From the NCBI RefSeq assembly GCF_006517535.1, contig NZ_VHQH01000039.1, positions 430,798 to 494,797 of the forward strand: a DNA stretch of 64,000 nt, read 5' to 3'. The stretch comes from Schumannella sp. 10F1B-5-1 (GTDB lineage: Bacteria; Actinomycetota; Actinomycetes; Actinomycetales; Microbacteriaceae). Shown one piece after another: positions 1 through 11,542 of the stretch; positions within the stretch are counted from its first letter, which is position 1; each line of letters starts with the position of its first letter. The translations under genes were made by a program, and so were the position numbers. The notes beneath the pieces are model-generated. The model was not told where the DNA came from and did not search any database. It saw only the letters and a list, made by a program, of their open reading frames with translations.

Positions 1-1177
1 CCTTCGAGGCCGGCGCGAGGTCTGCACCGCGGGCGAGCTCCGCCTCGATGTCGGCCGCGAGACGCTCCTCGAGCTCGGGGATGCCGATGCGCTGCACGAT
101 CTCCATCAGGAACCCGGCGACGACGAGACGGCGGGCCGTCTCCTCGGTGATGCCCCGCGCCTGCAGGTAGAACAGCTGCTCGTCGTCGAACCGGCCGGTC
201 GCGCTCGCGTGGCCGGCTCCGGCGATGTCGCCCGTCTCGATCTCGAGGTTCGGGATGCTGTCGGCGCGGGTGCCGTCGGTCAGCACGAGGTTCTGGTTCT
301 TCTCGTAGCTGTCGGTTCCCGTCGCATCCGGCCCGATCAGCACGTCGCCGATCCAGACCGTGCGGGCTCCGGCGCCCTGGAGGGCGCCCTTGTAGAGCAC
401 GTCGCCCTTCGTGTCGGGGCCCTCGTGGAAGAGGTAGACCTGCGACTCGAGGTGCTGGCCGGAGTCGGAGAAGGCGAGCCCGTAGAGCGCGGTCTCGGCG
501 CCCTCGCCGGCGAGGCGCACCGAAGGGTTGACGCGCACGACGCCGCCGCCGAACGAGACGACGATGTGCTTGAGGTTCGCGCGGGCGCCGACGACGGCCT
601 GGTGAGCGGAGGCGTGCACCGCGGTGTCGTCCCACTGCTGCACGCTGATGAGCGTCAGGTCGGCCTTGTCGCGCACGATGATCTCGACGTTCTGCGCGAG
701 CGCCGCCGATCCGCTGTGCTCGAGCACGACGGTCGCGTTGCTGCCGGGCAGGGCCTCGACCACGATGTGGGCGTTCGCGTGGCCGGCGGCGTCGACACCG
801 CGCAGCCGCACGAACACCGGCTCGGCGATGGCCTCGCCCTCGGGGATGCGCACGTGCAGCCCGGTCTCGCTGCGCTTCCAGGCGATCGCGCTCGGCAGGT
901 CCTCGGGGCGGAAGATCTCGCCGCGCACGGCGTCGCCCTCGGCGGGCGCGATCAGTCCGGCGGCCTCGAGAGCGGTCACGTCGAACTCGACGGCGCCCGA
1001 GGTCTCCTCATCGACGAACAGCGGCGCCAGGCGCGCCACGTCCGACAGCTTCCAGTTGACCTCGCGCCCGGTGGGCGTGCCGAAGTCGGCCGGGTCGAAG
1101 GAGGTCGGGCGCTCCGAGCGCGTCTGGATCGGCGCCGCCGATCCGGGGGTGGACGGGGCGGTGTCGACCAGGGTCAT
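1..1177 (-). CDS. sufD: Fe-S cluster assembly protein SufD (3' end outside window)
   Basis: SufD is part of the SufBC2D scaffold that assembles Fe-S clusters in the cytosol. The frame is open from an ATG at 1177 to the window edge (392 codons), so only a short C-terminal piece is missing. The signature [13 protein letters not shown] near the visible C-terminus is the SufB/SufD family hallmark, and the N-terminus ([13 protein letters not shown]) is a typical variable leader. The ATG overlaps the sufB stop by 4 nt (ATGA), so the two are translationally coupled. The usual actinobacterial order continues with sufC, sufS and sufU, which would lie beyond position 1. SufD rather than SufB is chosen because full-length SufB is the immediate upstream neighbour. 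Confidence 0.95.
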   Translation of the reverse strand, partial: MTLVDTAPSTPGSAAPIQTRSERPTSFDPADFGTPTGREVNWKLSDVARLAPLFVDEETSGAVEFDVTALEAAGLIAPAEGDAVRGEIFRPEDLPSAIAWKRSETGLHVRIPEGEAIAEPVFVRLRGVDAAGHANAHIVVEALPGSNATVVLEHSGSAALAQNVEIIVRDKADLTLISVQQWDDTAVHASAHQAVVGARANLKHIVVSFGGGVVRVNPSVRLAGEGAETALYGLAFSDSGQHLESQVYLFHEGPDTKGDVLYKGALQGAGARTVWIGDVLIGPDATGTDSYEKNQNLVLTDGTRADSIPNLEIETGDIAGAGHASATGRFDDEQLFYLQARGITEETARRLVVAGFLMEIVQRIGIPELEERLAADIEAELARGADLAPASK

Positions 1178-2592
1178 CCGACGCTGCCTTCCATGCTCAT
1201 CTCGATGAGCTTGTTCAGTTCCAGGGCGTACTCCATCGGCAGCTCGCGCGCGATCGGCTCGATGAAGCCGCGCACGATCATGGCCATGGCCTCGTCTTCG
1301 GGCATGCCGCGCGACTGCAGGTAGAACAGCTGCTCCTCGCTCACGCGCGACACGGTCGCCTCGTGGCCGAGCTGCACGTCGTCGACGCGGATGTCGATCG
1401 CGGGGTAGGTGTCCGAGCGCGAGATGGTGTCGACCAGCAGCGCGTCGCAGCGCACCGTGTTGGCGGCGTGGTGGGCATTCGCATCCACCCGCACCTCACC
1501 GCGGTAGCCCGCACGGCCGCCGCCGCGCGCGATCGACTTCGAGACGATCGACGACGTCGTGTACGGCGCCATGTGGATCATCTTCGCGCCGGCGTCCTGG
1601 TGCTGGCCGGGGCCCGCGAACGCGACCGACAGGGTCTCGCCCTTGGCGTGCTCGCCCGCGAGGTAGATCGACGGGTACTTCATCGTCACCTTCGAGCCGA
1701 TGTTGCCGTCGATCCACTCCATGGTCGCGCCCTCGTGCGCGATCGCGCGCTTGGTGACCAGGTTGTACACGTTGTTCGACCAGTTCTGGATCGTCGTGTA
1801 GCGCACGCGGGCGTTCTTCTTCACGATGATCTCGACGACGGCCGAGTGCAGCGAGTCGGACTTGTAGATCGGCGCCGTGCAGCCCTCGATGTAGTGCACG
1901 TAGCTGCCCTCGTCGGCGATGATCAGCGTGCGCTCGAACTGGCCCATGTTCTCGGTGTTGATGCGGAAGTAGGCCTGCAGCGGGATCTCGACGTGCACGC
2001 CCTTGGGCACGTACACGAAGGAGCCGCCCGACCAGACGGCCGTGTTCAGCGCGGCGAACTTGTTGTCGCCCGAGGGGATGACCGAGCCGAAGTACTCCTC
2101 GAAGAACTCCGGGTGCTCCTTGAGCGCCGTGTCGGTGTCCATGAAGATGACGCCCTGACGCTCCAGGTCCTCCTGGATCTGGTGGTAGACGACCTCGGAC
2201 TCGTACTGCGCGGCGACGCCGGCGACGAGGCGCTTGCGCTCGGCCTCGGGGATGCCCAGGCGGTCGTAGGTGTTGCGGATGTCCTCGGGCAGGTCCTCCC
2301 ACGACTGGGCCTGCTTCTCGGTCGACCGCACGAAGTACTTGATGTTGTCGAAATCGATGCCCGTGAGGTCGGCGCCCCAGGTCGGCATCGGCTTGCGGTG
2401 GAAGATGCTGAGCGCCTTGAGGCGGTTCTTCGTCATCCACTCGGGTTCGCTCTTCAGCTGCGAGATCTCGCTGACGATCTGGTCGGAGAGCCCGCGCTTG
2501 GCGATCGCGCCGGCGGCGTCGGAATCCGCCCAGCCGAACTCGTACTGGCCGAGGGAGGCGAGTTCGGGTCGGTCGATGAGCACATCGGACAT
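1174..2592 (-). CDS. sufB: Fe-S cluster assembly protein SufB
   Basis: A 472-residue SufB, the scaffold subunit on which nascent Fe-S clusters are built with SufC and SufD. The length is normal for the family. The conserved core includes [20 protein letters not shown] with Cys238, and the C-terminus carries [18 protein letters not shown] followed by the helical tail [18 protein letters not shown]. The ATG at 2592 is preceded by an ACGAGGTAACC ribosome site. It heads the visible SUF operon and overlaps sufD by 4 nt. The 202 nt upstream, to the ctaA stop at 2795, contain no sufR-type regulator gene; sufR could be elsewhere. I see no convincing consensus promoter in that gap. Confidence 0.97.
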   Translation of the reverse strand: MSDVLIDRPELASLGQYEFGWADSDAAGAIAKRGLSDQIVSEISQLKSEPEWMTKNRLKALSIFHRKPMPTWGADLTGIDFDNIKYFVRSTEKQAQSWEDLPEDIRNTYDRLGIPEAERKRLVAGVAAQYESEVVYHQIQEDLERQGVIFMDTDTALKEHPEFFEEYFGSVIPSGDNKFAALNTAVWSGGSFVYVPKGVHVEIPLQAYFRINTENMGQFERTLIIADEGSYVHYIEGCTAPIYKSDSLHSAVVEIIVKKNARVRYTTIQNWSNNVYNLVTKRAIAHEGATMEWIDGNIGSKVTMKYPSIYLAGEHAKGETLSVAFAGPGQHQDAGAKMIHMAPYTTSSIVSKSIARGGGRAGYRGEVRVDANAHHAANTVRCDALLVDTISRSDTYPAIDIRVDDVQLGHEATVSRVSEEQLFYLQSRGMPEDEAMAMIVRGFIEPIARELPMEYALELNKLIEMSMEGSVG

Positions 2593-2794
2593 GGGTTACC
2601 TCGTTTCTGCCGAAGCGGACTGTCCTGTCCGTGTCGGTCGCGTCGGGCTGCGCATCCGGATCCGGAGGATCGGCGTCGCAGACGCTGCGGTTCAGGCGCC
2701 GGGCTCGTCCGGAAGCCGGGGCGAGCGACCGTGCTCCTGAACCCATCAAGACTACAGGGCGCGAAGCCCGAACGCAGGCGCGCGCACGGCCTGT

Positions 2795-3766
2795 TCAGGA
2801 TGCGGTGACCGCGGGCTCCTCGGCGGCGGCCCGCGGCGCGCTCACGTCGTGCACGGCGAAGAGCCGCGTGTCGGTGTCGAGCAGCACGCGCAGCGCGCCG
2901 ATCCACACCAGCGCCGCGCCGACCAGGTGCAACGCGACCTGCCACTCGGGCAGCCCGGTCAGCGCCTGCGTCGCGCCGAGCGCGCCCTGCAGCACGGTGA
3001 CGACGATGAACGCGATCACGCGGCGACGCGCGAGCGGATACCCGCGCAGGGCGAGCAGCAGCGCGATCGCGAGCACGAGCACGCCCGAGCCGAGCACGGC
3101 GTGCACGACCGTGACCGAGGCCCAGTCGAAGGGCATGCGCGGAACGTCCGTCGAGTCGCCCGAGTGCGGGCCCGAGCCGGTCACGAGGGTGCCGACGAGG
3201 ATCAGCAGCAGCGTCAGCGAGACCAGCGCCCAGGCGAGTCCGCGGGCCAGGCGCGGCGCGCGCGGCGGATGCTCCTGCCGCAGCCCGGCGCGGGCGCGGT
3301 GCCAGGTGAGCGTCGCCGTGGCGAGCAGTCCGATCGCGAGCACGAAGTGCACCGCGACCATCCAGGGGCTCAGCTTGAACAGCACCGTGAAGCCGCCGGC
3401 CACCGCGTTCGCGACGACGAGCCAGAACTGCGACCAGGCGAGACGGGTCAGCACGCGGTCGCGCGGGCGCTGCAGTCGCGCCGCGACGATCGCCCAGCCG
3501 ACCGCCACGATGAGCAGGCCCGTCAGCATCCGGTTCGTCTGCTCGATCAGCAGGTGGATGGAGTCGGGCACGACCAGGATGACGCTCTCGCCGTCGCAGG
3601 TCGGCCAGGTCGGGCAGCCGAGGCCCGAGCCGGTGACGCGCACGACTCCCCCGCCGAGCACGATCAGCACGCTCACCACGAGCGCCGCGGTCGTGCCCCA
3701 GCGCAGCGCGCGCGGGCCGAGCCGCCAGCGCGCGGCCGCCCAGCCGAGCGGGGTCGTGATCCTCAT
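2795..3766 (-). CDS. ctaA: haem A synthase (COX15/CtaA family)
   Basis: Integral membrane protein of 323 residues that converts haem O to haem A for aa3-type cytochrome c oxidase. The N-terminal segment has a first membrane helix and then VRVTGSGLGCPTWPTCDGES. This contains the paired cysteines CPTWPTC found in the first extracellular loop of many bacterial CtaA proteins. Several further hydrophobic segments follow, in line with the eight-helix fold. The start is the ATG at 3766 (MRITTPLGW), since the frame upstream of it runs into ctaB coding sequence. Only 13 nt separate it from the ctaB stop at 3780, so ctaB-ctaA form one unit supplying the respiratory oxidase. Confidence 0.93.
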   Translation of the reverse strand: MRITTPLGWAAARWRLGPRALRWGTTAALVVSVLIVLGGGVVRVTGSGLGCPTWPTCDGESVILVVPDSIHLLIEQTNRMLTGLLIVAVGWAIVAARLQRPRDRVLTRLAWSQFWLVVANAVAGGFTVLFKLSPWMVAVHFVLAIGLLATATLTWHRARAGLRQEHPPRAPRLARGLAWALVSLTLLLILVGTLVTGSGPHSGDSTDVPRMPFDWASVTVVHAVLGSGVLVLAIALLLALRGYPLARRRVIAFIVVTVLQGALGATQALTGLPEWQVALHLVGAALVWIGALRVLLDTDTRLFAVHDVSAPRAAAEEPAVTAS

Positions 3767-3779
3767 CGCCGCGCCTCGA

Positions 3780-4715
3780 TCAGAACGGGATCGGCAGGTG
3801 CACGAGCGGGTCGATGCCCACCGCGAGGAAGACCAGCGTGAGGTAGCTGATGCTGGCGTGGAACACGCGCATCGGCTTGATCTCGGCGCCACGCACGGCA
3901 CGGCCGTAGAGCTTGTGCGACTCGACCACGAACCAGGCGCCCGAGGCGAGGGCCGCGACGCCGTAGATCATGCCCATCTGCGCGAGCGGCACGAGCAGCA
4001 GCGAGCACGCCACGGTCGCCCAGGCGTAGAGCACGACCTGCAGGCCGACCGCGGTGCCGCCGCGCACGACGCCGAGCATCGGCACCGAGACGGCCGCGTA
4101 GTCGGCCTTGTAGCGCATCGAGAGCGGCCAGTAGTGCGGCGGCGTCCAGAGGAACACGATGCCGAACAGGATGACGGGCGCCCAGTCGAGCGAGCCCGTC
4201 ACGGCCGCCCAGCCGATCAGCACCGGCATGCAGCCGGCCGCGCCGCCCCAGACGATGTTCTGCGGCGTGCGGCGCTTGAGCCACAGCGTGTAGACGAAGA
4301 CGTAGAAGAGGATCGCGACGAGCGAGAGCCCCGCGGCGAGCCAGGTCGTGACGACGCCGAGCCAGACGATCGACACGACGCCGGTCGTGAGGGCGAAGAC
4401 GAAGGCCTCGCGCGGGCTCAGCTCGCCGGTCACGAGCGGACGCTTCTTCGTGCGCTCCATGACCTTGTCGATGTCGCGGTCGATGTAGCAGTTGAAGGCG
4501 TTGGCCGACGCCGCCGACAGCGTGCCGCCGACCAGCGTGGCGAGCACGAGCCAGAGGTTCGGGATGCCGCCCGCGGCGAGGATCATGACCGGCGCGGTCG
4601 TGACCAGCAGCAGCTCGATCACCCGCGGCTTGGTCAGCGCGACGTAGGCCTTGACCTTGCGGCGGACGCCGATCCGCTCGAGCTGCGGGCTCGCGGTGTC
4701 GGCGACAGGCTGCAT
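3780..4715 (-). CDS. ctaB: protohaem IX farnesyltransferase (haem O synthase)
   Basis: A 311-residue UbiA-family membrane prenyltransferase that adds a farnesyl group to protohaem IX, giving haem O for CtaA next door. The N-terminal [17 protein letters not shown] and the metal-diphosphate binding motif [20 protein letters not shown] are diagnostic. Multiple membrane spans follow, including [18 protein letters not shown], another conserved family segment. The start chosen is the ATG at 4715 ([10 protein letters not shown]), preceded by a GAGGAACC ribosome site. The upstream in-frame extension is arginine-rich, out-of-character sequence. It is transcribed divergently from tkt. Confidence 0.95.
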   Translation of the reverse strand: MQPVADTASPQLERIGVRRKVKAYVALTKPRVIELLLVTTAPVMILAAGGIPNLWLVLATLVGGTLSAASANAFNCYIDRDIDKVMERTKKRPLVTGELSPREAFVFALTTGVVSIVWLGVVTTWLAAGLSLVAILFYVFVYTLWLKRRTPQNIVWGGAAGCMPVLIGWAAVTGSLDWAPVILFGIVFLWTPPHYWPLSMRYKADYAAVSVPMLGVVRGGTAVGLQVVLYAWATVACSLLLVPLAQMGMIYGVAALASGAWFVVESHKLYGRAVRGAEIKPMRVFHASISYLTLVFLAVGIDPLVHLPIPF

Positions 4716-5121
4716 GGTTCCTCGGGGTGACGATCCGGCGGGGTGAGCGCCGGGTGGCGACGCGGATGACGCGGGATGACGCGCCGGCGGCCCGGACGGC
4801 CGCCCGCCGGAGGTGACCCGGCGACTCCCTGAGTCTAGGCGATCCGCGCGCGCACGCCGACACGGCGCCCGGACCCGCCCGGTGCCCGGCGCGGGCTCGG
4901 CGCCGCCTGTGCGCCGCCTCCGATTCGGCGGCGGACGTGAGCACAGCACTAGGATCGGGACTGCTCGCCGACCGTCGCCTTCCACCCCCGGCCGACATCC
5001 CCGGTGCTCCGAGATGAGCAGCGCGGGAATCCGGCGCGGTGCGCCGACGACGACGACGGCGAGATGTCCAACCATCCGCGATGAATCCGTCCGTCGCACA
5101 GCACATGAAGGGTCACTCTCC
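4716..5121. other. 406-nt intergenic region between ctaB and tkt
   Basis: Divergent regulatory region. I see no credible gene in it: its long open frames are GC-biased extensions of tkt or small Arg-rich frames. On plus, TAGGAT at 4950-4955 is a fair -10 hexamer for tkt, implying a leader of about 160 nt, but I cannot find a good -35. On minus, TAGACT near 4834 is a possible -10 for ctaB, also without a clear -35. The 5' part is very GC-rich with short inverted repeats. Confidence 0.4.
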
Positions 5122-7221
5122 GTGGCAGCTCTCTCCTGGGAACCCATCGACGCGAAGGCAGTGGACACGGCGAGGGTTCTCGCCGCCGATGCCGTGGAGA
5201 AGGTCGGCAACGGCCATCCCGGCACCGCGATCAGCCTCGCTCCGGCCGCCTACCTGCTGTTCCAGAAGGTCATGCGTCGCGACCCGAGCGACGACCAGTG
5301 GATCGGCCGCGACCGCTTCATCCTGTCGGCGGGCCACAGCTCGCTGACGCAGTACGTGCAGCTCTACCTCGGCGGATACGGGCTCGAGCTCAAGGACCTC
5401 GAGGAGCTGCGCACCTGGGGTTCGCTGACCCCCGGCCACCCCGAGTACGGCCACACCAAGGGCGTCGAGATCACGACCGGCCCGCTCGGCCAGGGACTCG
5501 CCTCGGCCGTCGGCTTCGCCTACGCCCAGCGCTACGAGCGCGGTCTGTTCGACCCCGAGTCGGCGCCCGGCACGAGCCCCTTCGACCACCACGTCTACGT
5601 GATCGCCAGCGACGGCGACATCCAGGAGGGCGTCACCAGCGAGGCCGGCTCGCTCGCCGGTCTGCAGCAGCTCGGCAACCTCATCGCGATCTACGACTCG
5701 AACCAGATCTCGATCGAGGACGACACCGACATCGCCCTCGGCGAGGACGTCGCCGCCCGCTACGCCGCCTACGGCTGGCAGGTGCAGACGGTCGACTGGA
5801 ACACGAAGGCCGGCTACGTCGAGAACGTGCAGGAGCTGTTCGACGCGATCGAGACCGCCAAGGCGAACACGACGCAGCCGTCGCTGATCGTGCTGAAGAC
5901 GATCATCGGATGGCCGTCGCCCACCAAGCAGAACACCGGCAAGATCCACGGATCCGCGCTCGGCGGCGACGAGGTCTCCGGCCTGAAGAAGGTGCTCGGC
6001 TTCGACCCCGAGAAGCACTTCGACGTCGCCGACGACGTGATCGCGCACACGCGCCGCGCGATCGAGCGCGGCCAGGCCGAGCGCGCCGAATGGCAGACCG
6101 GCTTCGACGCCTGGGCCGCCGCGAACCCCGAGCGCAAGGTGCTGTTCGACCGCCTCGAGGCGGGCGAGCTGCCCGACGGCCTGGGCGAGGCGCTCCCGGT
6201 CTTCGAGCCGGGCAAGGACGTCTCGACCCGCGTCGCGTCGGGCAAGGCCATCAACGCCGTCGCCGGGCTCCTCCCCGAGTTCTGGGGCGGATCGGCCGAC
6301 CTGGCCGAGTCGAACAACACCACGATCGAGGAGGCCGGCTCCTTCGCGCCGGCCGAGCGCTCGACCGCGATGTGGAAAGCCAACCCCTACGGCCGCGTGC
6401 TGCACTTCGGCATCCGCGAGCACGCCATGGGCGCGATCGTCAACGGCATCGTGCTGCACGGCAAGACGCGGGCCTTCGGCGCGACCTTCCTGATCTTCAG
6501 CGACTACATGCGCCCCGCCGTGCGTCTGGCCGCCCTCATGGGCATCCCGTCGGTCTACGTCTGGACGCATGACTCGGTCGCGCTCGGCGAGGACGGCCCG
6601 ACCCACCAGCCGGTCGAGACCCTGACGGCGCTGCGCGCCATCCCGAACCTGACGATCGTGCGCCCCGCCGACGCCAACGAGACGGCGTGGGCGTGGAAGG
6701 CGATCCTCGAGCACCGCGACGGCCCCGTCGGCCTGGTGCTGAGCCGCCAGAACCTGCCCGTGTTCGAGCGCGGCGAGGGCGACGCGTCCGGCGACGTCTT
6801 CGGCGCCGCGTCGAACACCGCCAAGGGCGCCTACGTGCTCGCCGAGGCCCCGAACGGCACGCCCGACGTGATCTTCCTGGCCACCGGCTCGGAGGTGCAG
6901 CTCGCCGTCGAGGCGCGCGAGGTGCTGCGCGGTCAGGGCGTCAACGCCCGCGTCGTGTCGGTGCCCAGCCAGGAGTGGTTCCTGGCGCAGTCGGCCGAGT
7001 ACCGCGAGTCGGTGCTGCCGGCCGCCGTGAAGGCCCGCGTCTCGATCGAGGCCGGCCTGAAGCTCACCTGGGCGCCGTTCCTCGGCGACGCCGGGCGCAG
7101 CGTCTCGATCGAGCACTTCGGCGCCTCCGCCGACTACAAGACCCTCTTCCGCGAGTTCGGCATCACGACCGAGGCGGCCGTCGCGGCCGCCGTCGAGTCG
7201 ATCGCCGCCGCCCGCGCCTGA
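5122..7221 (+). CDS. tkt: transketolase
   Basis: A 699-residue thiamine-diphosphate enzyme moving two-carbon units between sugar phosphates in the non-oxidative pentose phosphate pathway. Visible motifs are the TPP/Mg segment [15 protein letters not shown] with its downstream Asn (YDSNQIS), [11 protein letters not shown] near the N-terminus, and [14 protein letters not shown] with the catalytic Glu at about residue 433. The start is the GTG at 5122 ([10 protein letters not shown]): it gives the normal family length, has AAGG about 10 nt upstream, and the region 5' of it has no in-frame ATG near the conserved N-terminus. It opens the plus-strand operon tkt-tal-pgi-zwf-opcA-pgl, 36 nt before tal. 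Confidence 0.97.
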   Translation: MAALSWEPIDAKAVDTARVLAADAVEKVGNGHPGTAISLAPAAYLLFQKVMRRDPSDDQWIGRDRFILSAGHSSLTQYVQLYLGGYGLELKDLEELRTWGSLTPGHPEYGHTKGVEITTGPLGQGLASAVGFAYAQRYERGLFDPESAPGTSPFDHHVYVIASDGDIQEGVTSEAGSLAGLQQLGNLIAIYDSNQISIEDDTDIALGEDVAARYAAYGWQVQTVDWNTKAGYVENVQELFDAIETAKANTTQPSLIVLKTIIGWPSPTKQNTGKIHGSALGGDEVSGLKKVLGFDPEKHFDVADDVIAHTRRAIERGQAERAEWQTGFDAWAAANPERKVLFDRLEAGELPDGLGEALPVFEPGKDVSTRVASGKAINAVAGLLPEFWGGSADLAESNNTTIEEAGSFAPAERSTAMWKANPYGRVLHFGIREHAMGAIVNGIVLHGKTRAFGATFLIFSDYMRPAVRLAALMGIPSVYVWTHDSVALGEDGPTHQPVETLTALRAIPNLTIVRPADANETAWAWKAILEHRDGPVGLVLSRQNLPVFERGEGDASGDVFGAASNTAKGAYVLAEAPNGTPDVIFLATGSEVQLAVEAREVLRGQGVNARVVSVPSQEWFLAQSAEYRESVLPAAVKARVSIEAGLKLTWAPFLGDAGRSVSIEHFGASADYKTLFREFGITTEAAVAAAVESIAAARA

Positions 7222-7257
7222 CGAGTCAGAACAGACAGAGAGAAGAAGAAGCGGATC

Positions 7258-8373
7258 ATGTCCGACACCACAACCCCCACCGCCCAGCTCTCCGCCGTCG
7301 GCGTCAGCATCTGGCTCGACGACCTGTCGCGTGAGCGCATCGCCTCCGGCGGCCTCGAGAAGCTGATCGCCGAGCGCGACGTCGTCGGCGTCACCACGAA
7401 CCCGACGATCTTCGCGGGCGCGCTCGCCAAGGGCGAGGCCTACGACGAGCAGGTCGCGAAGCTGGCCGCCTCGGGCGCCAACGTCACCGAGGCCGTCTTC
7501 GCCATCACGACCGACGACGTGCGCGCCGCGTCCGACGTCTTCCGCGGCGTCTACGACGCGACCGCGGGCCAAGACGGCCGCGTCTCGATCGAGGTCGAGC
7601 CCGGCCTCGCGCACGACGCCGCCGGCACGATCGCCCAGGCCCAGCAGCTCTGGGACACGGTCGACCGCCCCAACGCGATGATCAAGATCCCCGCGACCCT
7701 CGAGGGCCTCGAGGCGATCACCGAGGTCATCGGCCGCGGCATCAGCGTCAACGTGACCCTGATCTTCAGCCTCGAGCGCCACCGACAGGTCATCAAGGCC
7801 TACCTCGCCGGCCTCGAGAAGGCGAAGGCCGCGGGCATCGACCTGTCGACCATCCGCTCGGTGGCGTCGTTCTTCGTGTCGCGCGTCGACACCGAGACCG
7901 ACAAGCGCCTGGCCGAGATCGGCACCGACGAGGCCGTGGCGCTGAAGAGCAAGCTCGGCGTCGCGAACGCCCAGCTCGCCTACCGCCTCTTCGAGGAGGA
8001 GTTCGCGACCGAGCAGGCGAAGGCCCTGCTCGAGGCCGGCGCGCACCCGCAGCGCCCGCTCTGGGCCTCGACCGGCGTCAAGGACCCGAGCCTGCCCGAC
8101 ACGCTCTACGTGACCGAGCTCGCCGTCGCCGGCGTCGTCAACACGATGCCCGAGAAGACGCTCGAGGCGACCTTCGACCACGGCGTCATCGAGGGCGACG
8201 CGGTCACCGGCTCCTACGCCGCGGCCGACGAGGTCTTCGCCGCCATCGCCGCGGCCGGCGTCGACTACGACGACGTCAGCGCCGTGCTCGAGAAGGAGGG
8301 CGTGGAGAAGTTCATCGTCAGCTGGAACGAGCTGCTCGACACCGTCACGGCAGCTCTGGAGGCGGCCAAGTGA
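7258..8373 (+). CDS. tal: transaldolase
   Basis: A 371-residue transaldolase that moves dihydroxyacetone units from sedoheptulose 7-phosphate to glyceraldehyde 3-phosphate. The Schiff-base lysine is Lys143 in [42 protein letters not shown] and [15 protein letters not shown] are conserved segments of the actinobacterial (about 370 aa) transaldolase subfamily. The ATG at 7258 follows a purine-rich AGAGAGAAGAAGAAG stretch that can serve as ribosome site. The stop overlaps the pgi GTG by 4 nt, so translation is coupled. Confidence 0.97.
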   Translation: MSDTTTPTAQLSAVGVSIWLDDLSRERIASGGLEKLIAERDVVGVTTNPTIFAGALAKGEAYDEQVAKLAASGANVTEAVFAITTDDVRAASDVFRGVYDATAGQDGRVSIEVEPGLAHDAAGTIAQAQQLWDTVDRPNAMIKIPATLEGLEAITEVIGRGISVNVTLIFSLERHRQVIKAYLAGLEKAKAAGIDLSTIRSVASFFVSRVDTETDKRLAEIGTDEAVALKSKLGVANAQLAYRLFEEEFATEQAKALLEAGAHPQRPLWASTGVKDPSLPDTLYVTELAVAGVVNTMPEKTLEATFDHGVIEGDAVTGSYAAADEVFAAIAAAGVDYDDVSAVLEKEGVEKFIVSWNELLDTVTAALEAAK

Positions 8374-9977
8374 GTGCCACCGTGCACGCCACCGGCGCCG
8401 CGGCCGAGGCCGTGGCGCGGGTGGTGCCGCAGCTCGTCGCCGACGGCGTCGCGAGCGGCATCACCACGCAGGACCCGACCCTCTGGGGCGAGGCCGCCGA
8501 GTCCGAGTCGGCCAAGCGCCTCGGCTGGGTCGAGGCGGCCGCGGTCAGCGCGCCGCTCGTCGACGAGATCCTCGCCCTGCGCGAGCAGCTGCACAGCAAG
8601 GGCGTCGAGCACATCGTGCTCGGCGGCATGGGCGGCTCCTCGCTCGCGCCCGAGGTCATCACCCGCACCTACGGCGTGCCGCTGACGGTGCTCGACTCGA
8701 CCGATCCGCGCCAGGTGCGCGCCGCCCTCGACGACCGCCTCGCGGCGACCGCCGTGGTGATCTCGTCGAAGTCGGGCTCGACGCTCGAGACCGACAGCCA
8801 GAAGCGCGTCTACGAGGCGGCGTTCCGCGAGGCCGGCATCGAGCCGACCGAGCGCATCGTGATCGTGACCGACCCGGGCTCGCCGCTCGACGAGTCCGCG
8901 CGCGCCGACGGCTACCGCGTCTTCAACGCCGACCCCAACGTGGGCGGCCGCTACTCGGCGCTCACCGCCTTCGGCCTCGTGCCGAGCGGACTGGCCGGCG
9001 CCGACATCCGCGAGCTGCTCGACGAGGTGCAGGCCGCCTCGCTCGAGCTCGCGATCGACCGCGACAGCAACCCGGGTCTCGTGCTGGGCGCCGCCATCGG
9101 CGGCACGCAGCCCCTGCGCGACAAGATCGTGATCGTCGCCGACGGCACCCACATCGTGGGCTTCGGCGACTGGGTCGAGCAGCTGATCGCCGAGTCGACC
9201 GGCAAGGACGGCACCGGGCTGCTGCCCGTCGTCGTGGGCGTGGATGCTCCCGAGCTCTCCTCCCCCGCCGCCGACGTGCAGATCGTGCGTCTGGTGGCCG
9301 ACGCCGACGCGACCCGCGAGGTGCGCGAGGGCGAGATCGAGGTCTCGGGCTCGCTCGGCGCGCAGATGCTGACCTGGGAGTACGCGACCGCGGTCGCCGG
9401 GCGCCTGCTCGGCATCAACCCCTTCGACCAGCCCGACGTCGAGTCGGCCAAGGCCGCCGCGCGCAGCCTGCTCGAGGCCACCCCGGCCGCGGAGGAGCCG
9501 CTGTTCGTCGACGGCGCCGTGCAGGTGCGGGTGAAGGGCGACCTCGCCCCCGCCGAGCACACCGTGGCGTCCGCTGTTCAGGCGCTCGTCGCCGCGCTGC
9601 CCGCCGACGGCTACGTCGCGGTGCAGGCCTACCTCGACCGGCTCGCGCACGCCGAGCTCGAGTCGGTGCGGGATGCGCTCGCCAGCGCATCCGGACGCCC
9701 CGTCACCTTCGGCTGGGGCCCCCGCTTCCTGCACTCGACCGGCCAGTACCACAAGGGCGGAGCGCCGGTCGGCGTGTTCCTGCAGATCGTCGCCGACGCC
9801 GACAGCGACGGCCCCGACCTGCCGATCCCCGAGCGGCCCTTCACCTTCGGCCAGCTCATCCGGGCTCAGGCCGCGGGTGACGCGACGGTGCTCGCCGAGC
9901 ACGGCCGCCCGGTGCTGACGCTCACGCTGAGCGACGTGGCGGCGGGAATCGCCCAGATCCGCGCGGCGGTCGCCTGA
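8370..9977 (+). CDS. pgi: glucose-6-phosphate isomerase
   Basis: A 535-residue phosphosugar isomerase interconverting glucose 6-phosphate and fructose 6-phosphate, which connects the operon to glycolysis. It has the SIS-fold motifs [14 protein letters not shown] and [15 protein letters not shown], plus [18 protein letters not shown] near the C-terminus. It belongs to the divergent lineage often seen beside or fused to transaldolase rather than the classical E. coli-type PGI, which is an inference from the motifs and the context. The GTG at 8370 overlaps the tal stop by 4 nt, with GGAGGCGG just upstream. The ATG of zwf follows 2 nt after the stop. Confidence 0.93.
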   Translation: MSATVHATGAAAEAVARVVPQLVADGVASGITTQDPTLWGEAAESESAKRLGWVEAAAVSAPLVDEILALREQLHSKGVEHIVLGGMGGSSLAPEVITRTYGVPLTVLDSTDPRQVRAALDDRLAATAVVISSKSGSTLETDSQKRVYEAAFREAGIEPTERIVIVTDPGSPLDESARADGYRVFNADPNVGGRYSALTAFGLVPSGLAGADIRELLDEVQAASLELAIDRDSNPGLVLGAAIGGTQPLRDKIVIVADGTHIVGFGDWVEQLIAESTGKDGTGLLPVVVGVDAPELSSPAADVQIVRLVADADATREVREGEIEVSGSLGAQMLTWEYATAVAGRLLGINPFDQPDVESAKAAARSLLEATPAAEEPLFVDGAVQVRVKGDLAPAEHTVASAVQALVAALPADGYVAVQAYLDRLAHAELESVRDALASASGRPVTFGWGPRFLHSTGQYHKGGAPVGVFLQIVADADSDGPDLPIPERPFTFGQLIRAQAAGDATVLAEHGRPVLTLTLSDVAAGIAQIRAAVA

Positions 9978-9979
9978 GC

Positions 9980-11542
9980 ATGGCCCCTGCTGAGATCACC
10001 CCGGAGTCGAATCCGCTCCGGGTCTCCTACGACCGGCGCCTGAACCGGATCGCGGGGCCCAGCGGCCTCGTCATCTTCGGCGTCACCGGCGATCTGTCGC
10101 GCAAGAAGCTCATGCCGGCGGTCTACGACCTCGCCAACCGCGGTCTGCTGCCGCCGGGCTTCGCGCTCGTCGGCTTCGCGCGTCGCGACTGGGAGGACCA
10201 GGACTTCGCCCAGGTCGTGCACGACGCCGTCAAGCAGCACGCGCGCACCAAGTTCGACGAGGACGTCTGGGCGCAGCTCGCCCAGGGCATCCGCTTCGTG
10301 CAGGGCGAGTTCGACGACGACGCGGCCTTCGACCGCCTCAAGGAGACGCTCGACGAGCTCGACCGCGACCGCGGCACGATGGGCAACCACGCGTTCTACC
10401 TGTCGATCCCGCCGAAGTCGTTCCCCCAGGTCACCGAGCAGCTGCGCCGCAGCGGCCTCGCCGAGCCCAAGGGAGGCGAGAACGGCGAGCCCGGCCAGTG
10501 GCGTCGCGTCGTGATCGAGAAGCCCTTCGGCTCCGATCTGAAGACCGCCCGCGAGCTGAACGCCGTCGTCGAGTCGGTGTTCCCGCCCGACTCGGTGTTC
10601 CGCATCGACCACTACCTGGGCAAGGAGACGGTGCAGAACATCCTGGCTCTGCGCTTCGCCAACCAGCTCTACGAGCCCATCTGGAACGCCAACTACGTCG
10701 ACCACGTGCAGATCACGATGGCCGAGGACATCGGCGTCGGCGGGCGTGCCGGCTACTACGACGGCATCGGCGCGGCCCGCGACGTCATCCAGAACCACCT
10801 GCTGCAGCTCTTCGCGCTGACGGCGATGGAGGAGCCGGTGTCGTTCGACGCCGCCGACCTGCGCGCCGAGAAGGAGAAGGTGCTCTCGGCCGTGCACCTC
10901 GATGAGGACCTGTCGAAGGCCACGGCCCGCGGACAGTACTCGGGCGGATGGCAGGGCGGCGAGAAGGTCGTCGGCTTCCTCGACGAAGACGGCATGAACC
11001 CGGAGTCGGTCACCGAGACCTACGCCGCGATCAAGCTCAACGTGGACACCCGCCGGTGGGCCGGGGTGCCGTTCTACCTGCGCGCCGGCAAGCGCCTCGG
11101 ACGCCGCGTGACCGAGATCGCCGTCGTGTTCAAGCGCGCGCCGCAGTACCTCTTCGCCGAGGAGCAGACCTCGGCGCTCGGCCAGAACGCGCTCGTCATC
11201 CGCGTGCAGCCCGATGAGGGCGTCACGCTGCGCTTCGGCTCGAAGGTGCCGGGGGCGGGCATGCAGGTGCGCGACGTCACGATGGACTTCGGCTACGGCC
11301 ACGCCTTCACCGAGGCGAGCCCCGAGGCCTACGAGCGCCTCATCCTGGATGTGCTGCTCGGCGACCCGCCGCTGTTCCCGCGCCACCAGGAGGTGGAGCT
11401 GAGCTGGAAGATCCTCGACCCGATCGAGGAGTTCTGGGCCGCGCAGGGCGGACCGCTCGAGCAGTACAAGCCCGGCACGTGGGGGCCGTCGGAAGCCGAC
11501 GATCTCCTCGCCCGCGACGGACGTGTCTGGAGGCGCCCGTGA
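9980..11542 (+). CDS. zwf: glucose-6-phosphate 1-dehydrogenase
   Basis: A 520-residue enzyme oxidising glucose 6-phosphate to 6-phosphogluconolactone with NADP+ reduction, the first oxidative pentose-phosphate step. The N-terminal dinucleotide-binding segment is VIFGVTGDLSRKKLMPAVYD. The active-site signature RIDHYLGKE lies at residues 208-216. The conserved VIEKPFGSDLKTA and PFYLRAGKRL segments are also present. The length is normal. The ATG at 9980 is 2 nt from the pgi stop, and the stop overlaps opcA by 4 nt. Its activity probably depends on the adjacent OpcA, as in other actinobacteria. Confidence 0.98.
   Translation: MAPAEITPESNPLRVSYDRRLNRIAGPSGLVIFGVTGDLSRKKLMPAVYDLANRGLLPPGFALVGFARRDWEDQDFAQVVHDAVKQHARTKFDEDVWAQLAQGIRFVQGEFDDDAAFDRLKETLDELDRDRGTMGNHAFYLSIPPKSFPQVTEQLRRSGLAEPKGGENGEPGQWRRVVIEKPFGSDLKTARELNAVVESVFPPDSVFRIDHYLGKETVQNILALRFANQLYEPIWNANYVDHVQITMAEDIGVGGRAGYYDGIGAARDVIQNHLLQLFALTAMEEPVSFDAADLRAEKEKVLSAVHLDEDLSKATARGQYSGGWQGGEKVVGFLDEDGMNPESVTETYAAIKLNVDTRRWAGVPFYLRAGKRLGRRVTEIAVVFKRAPQYLFAEEQTSALGQNALVIRVQPDEGVTLRFGSKVPGAGMQVRDVTMDFGYGHAFTEASPEAYERLILDVLLGDPPLFPRHQEVELSWKILDPIEEFWAAQGGPLEQYKPGTWGPSEADDLLARDGRVWRRP

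Noticed and set aside
3767-3901. 45-codon N-terminal extension of ctaA
   Set aside because: It lies within ctaB coding sequence and reads as Ser/Arg/Cys shadow; the ATG at 3766 gives the normal N-terminus.
5113-8181. 1022-codon open frame on minus opposite tkt and tal
   Set aside because: Shadow of codon bias in high-GC sequence: Val/Arg/Leu/Gly/Asp-rich with no recognisable motif, fully antisense to two certain genes.
8265-9902. 545-codon open frame on minus opposite pgi
   Set aside because: Antisense shadow of pgi with biased composition and no motif.
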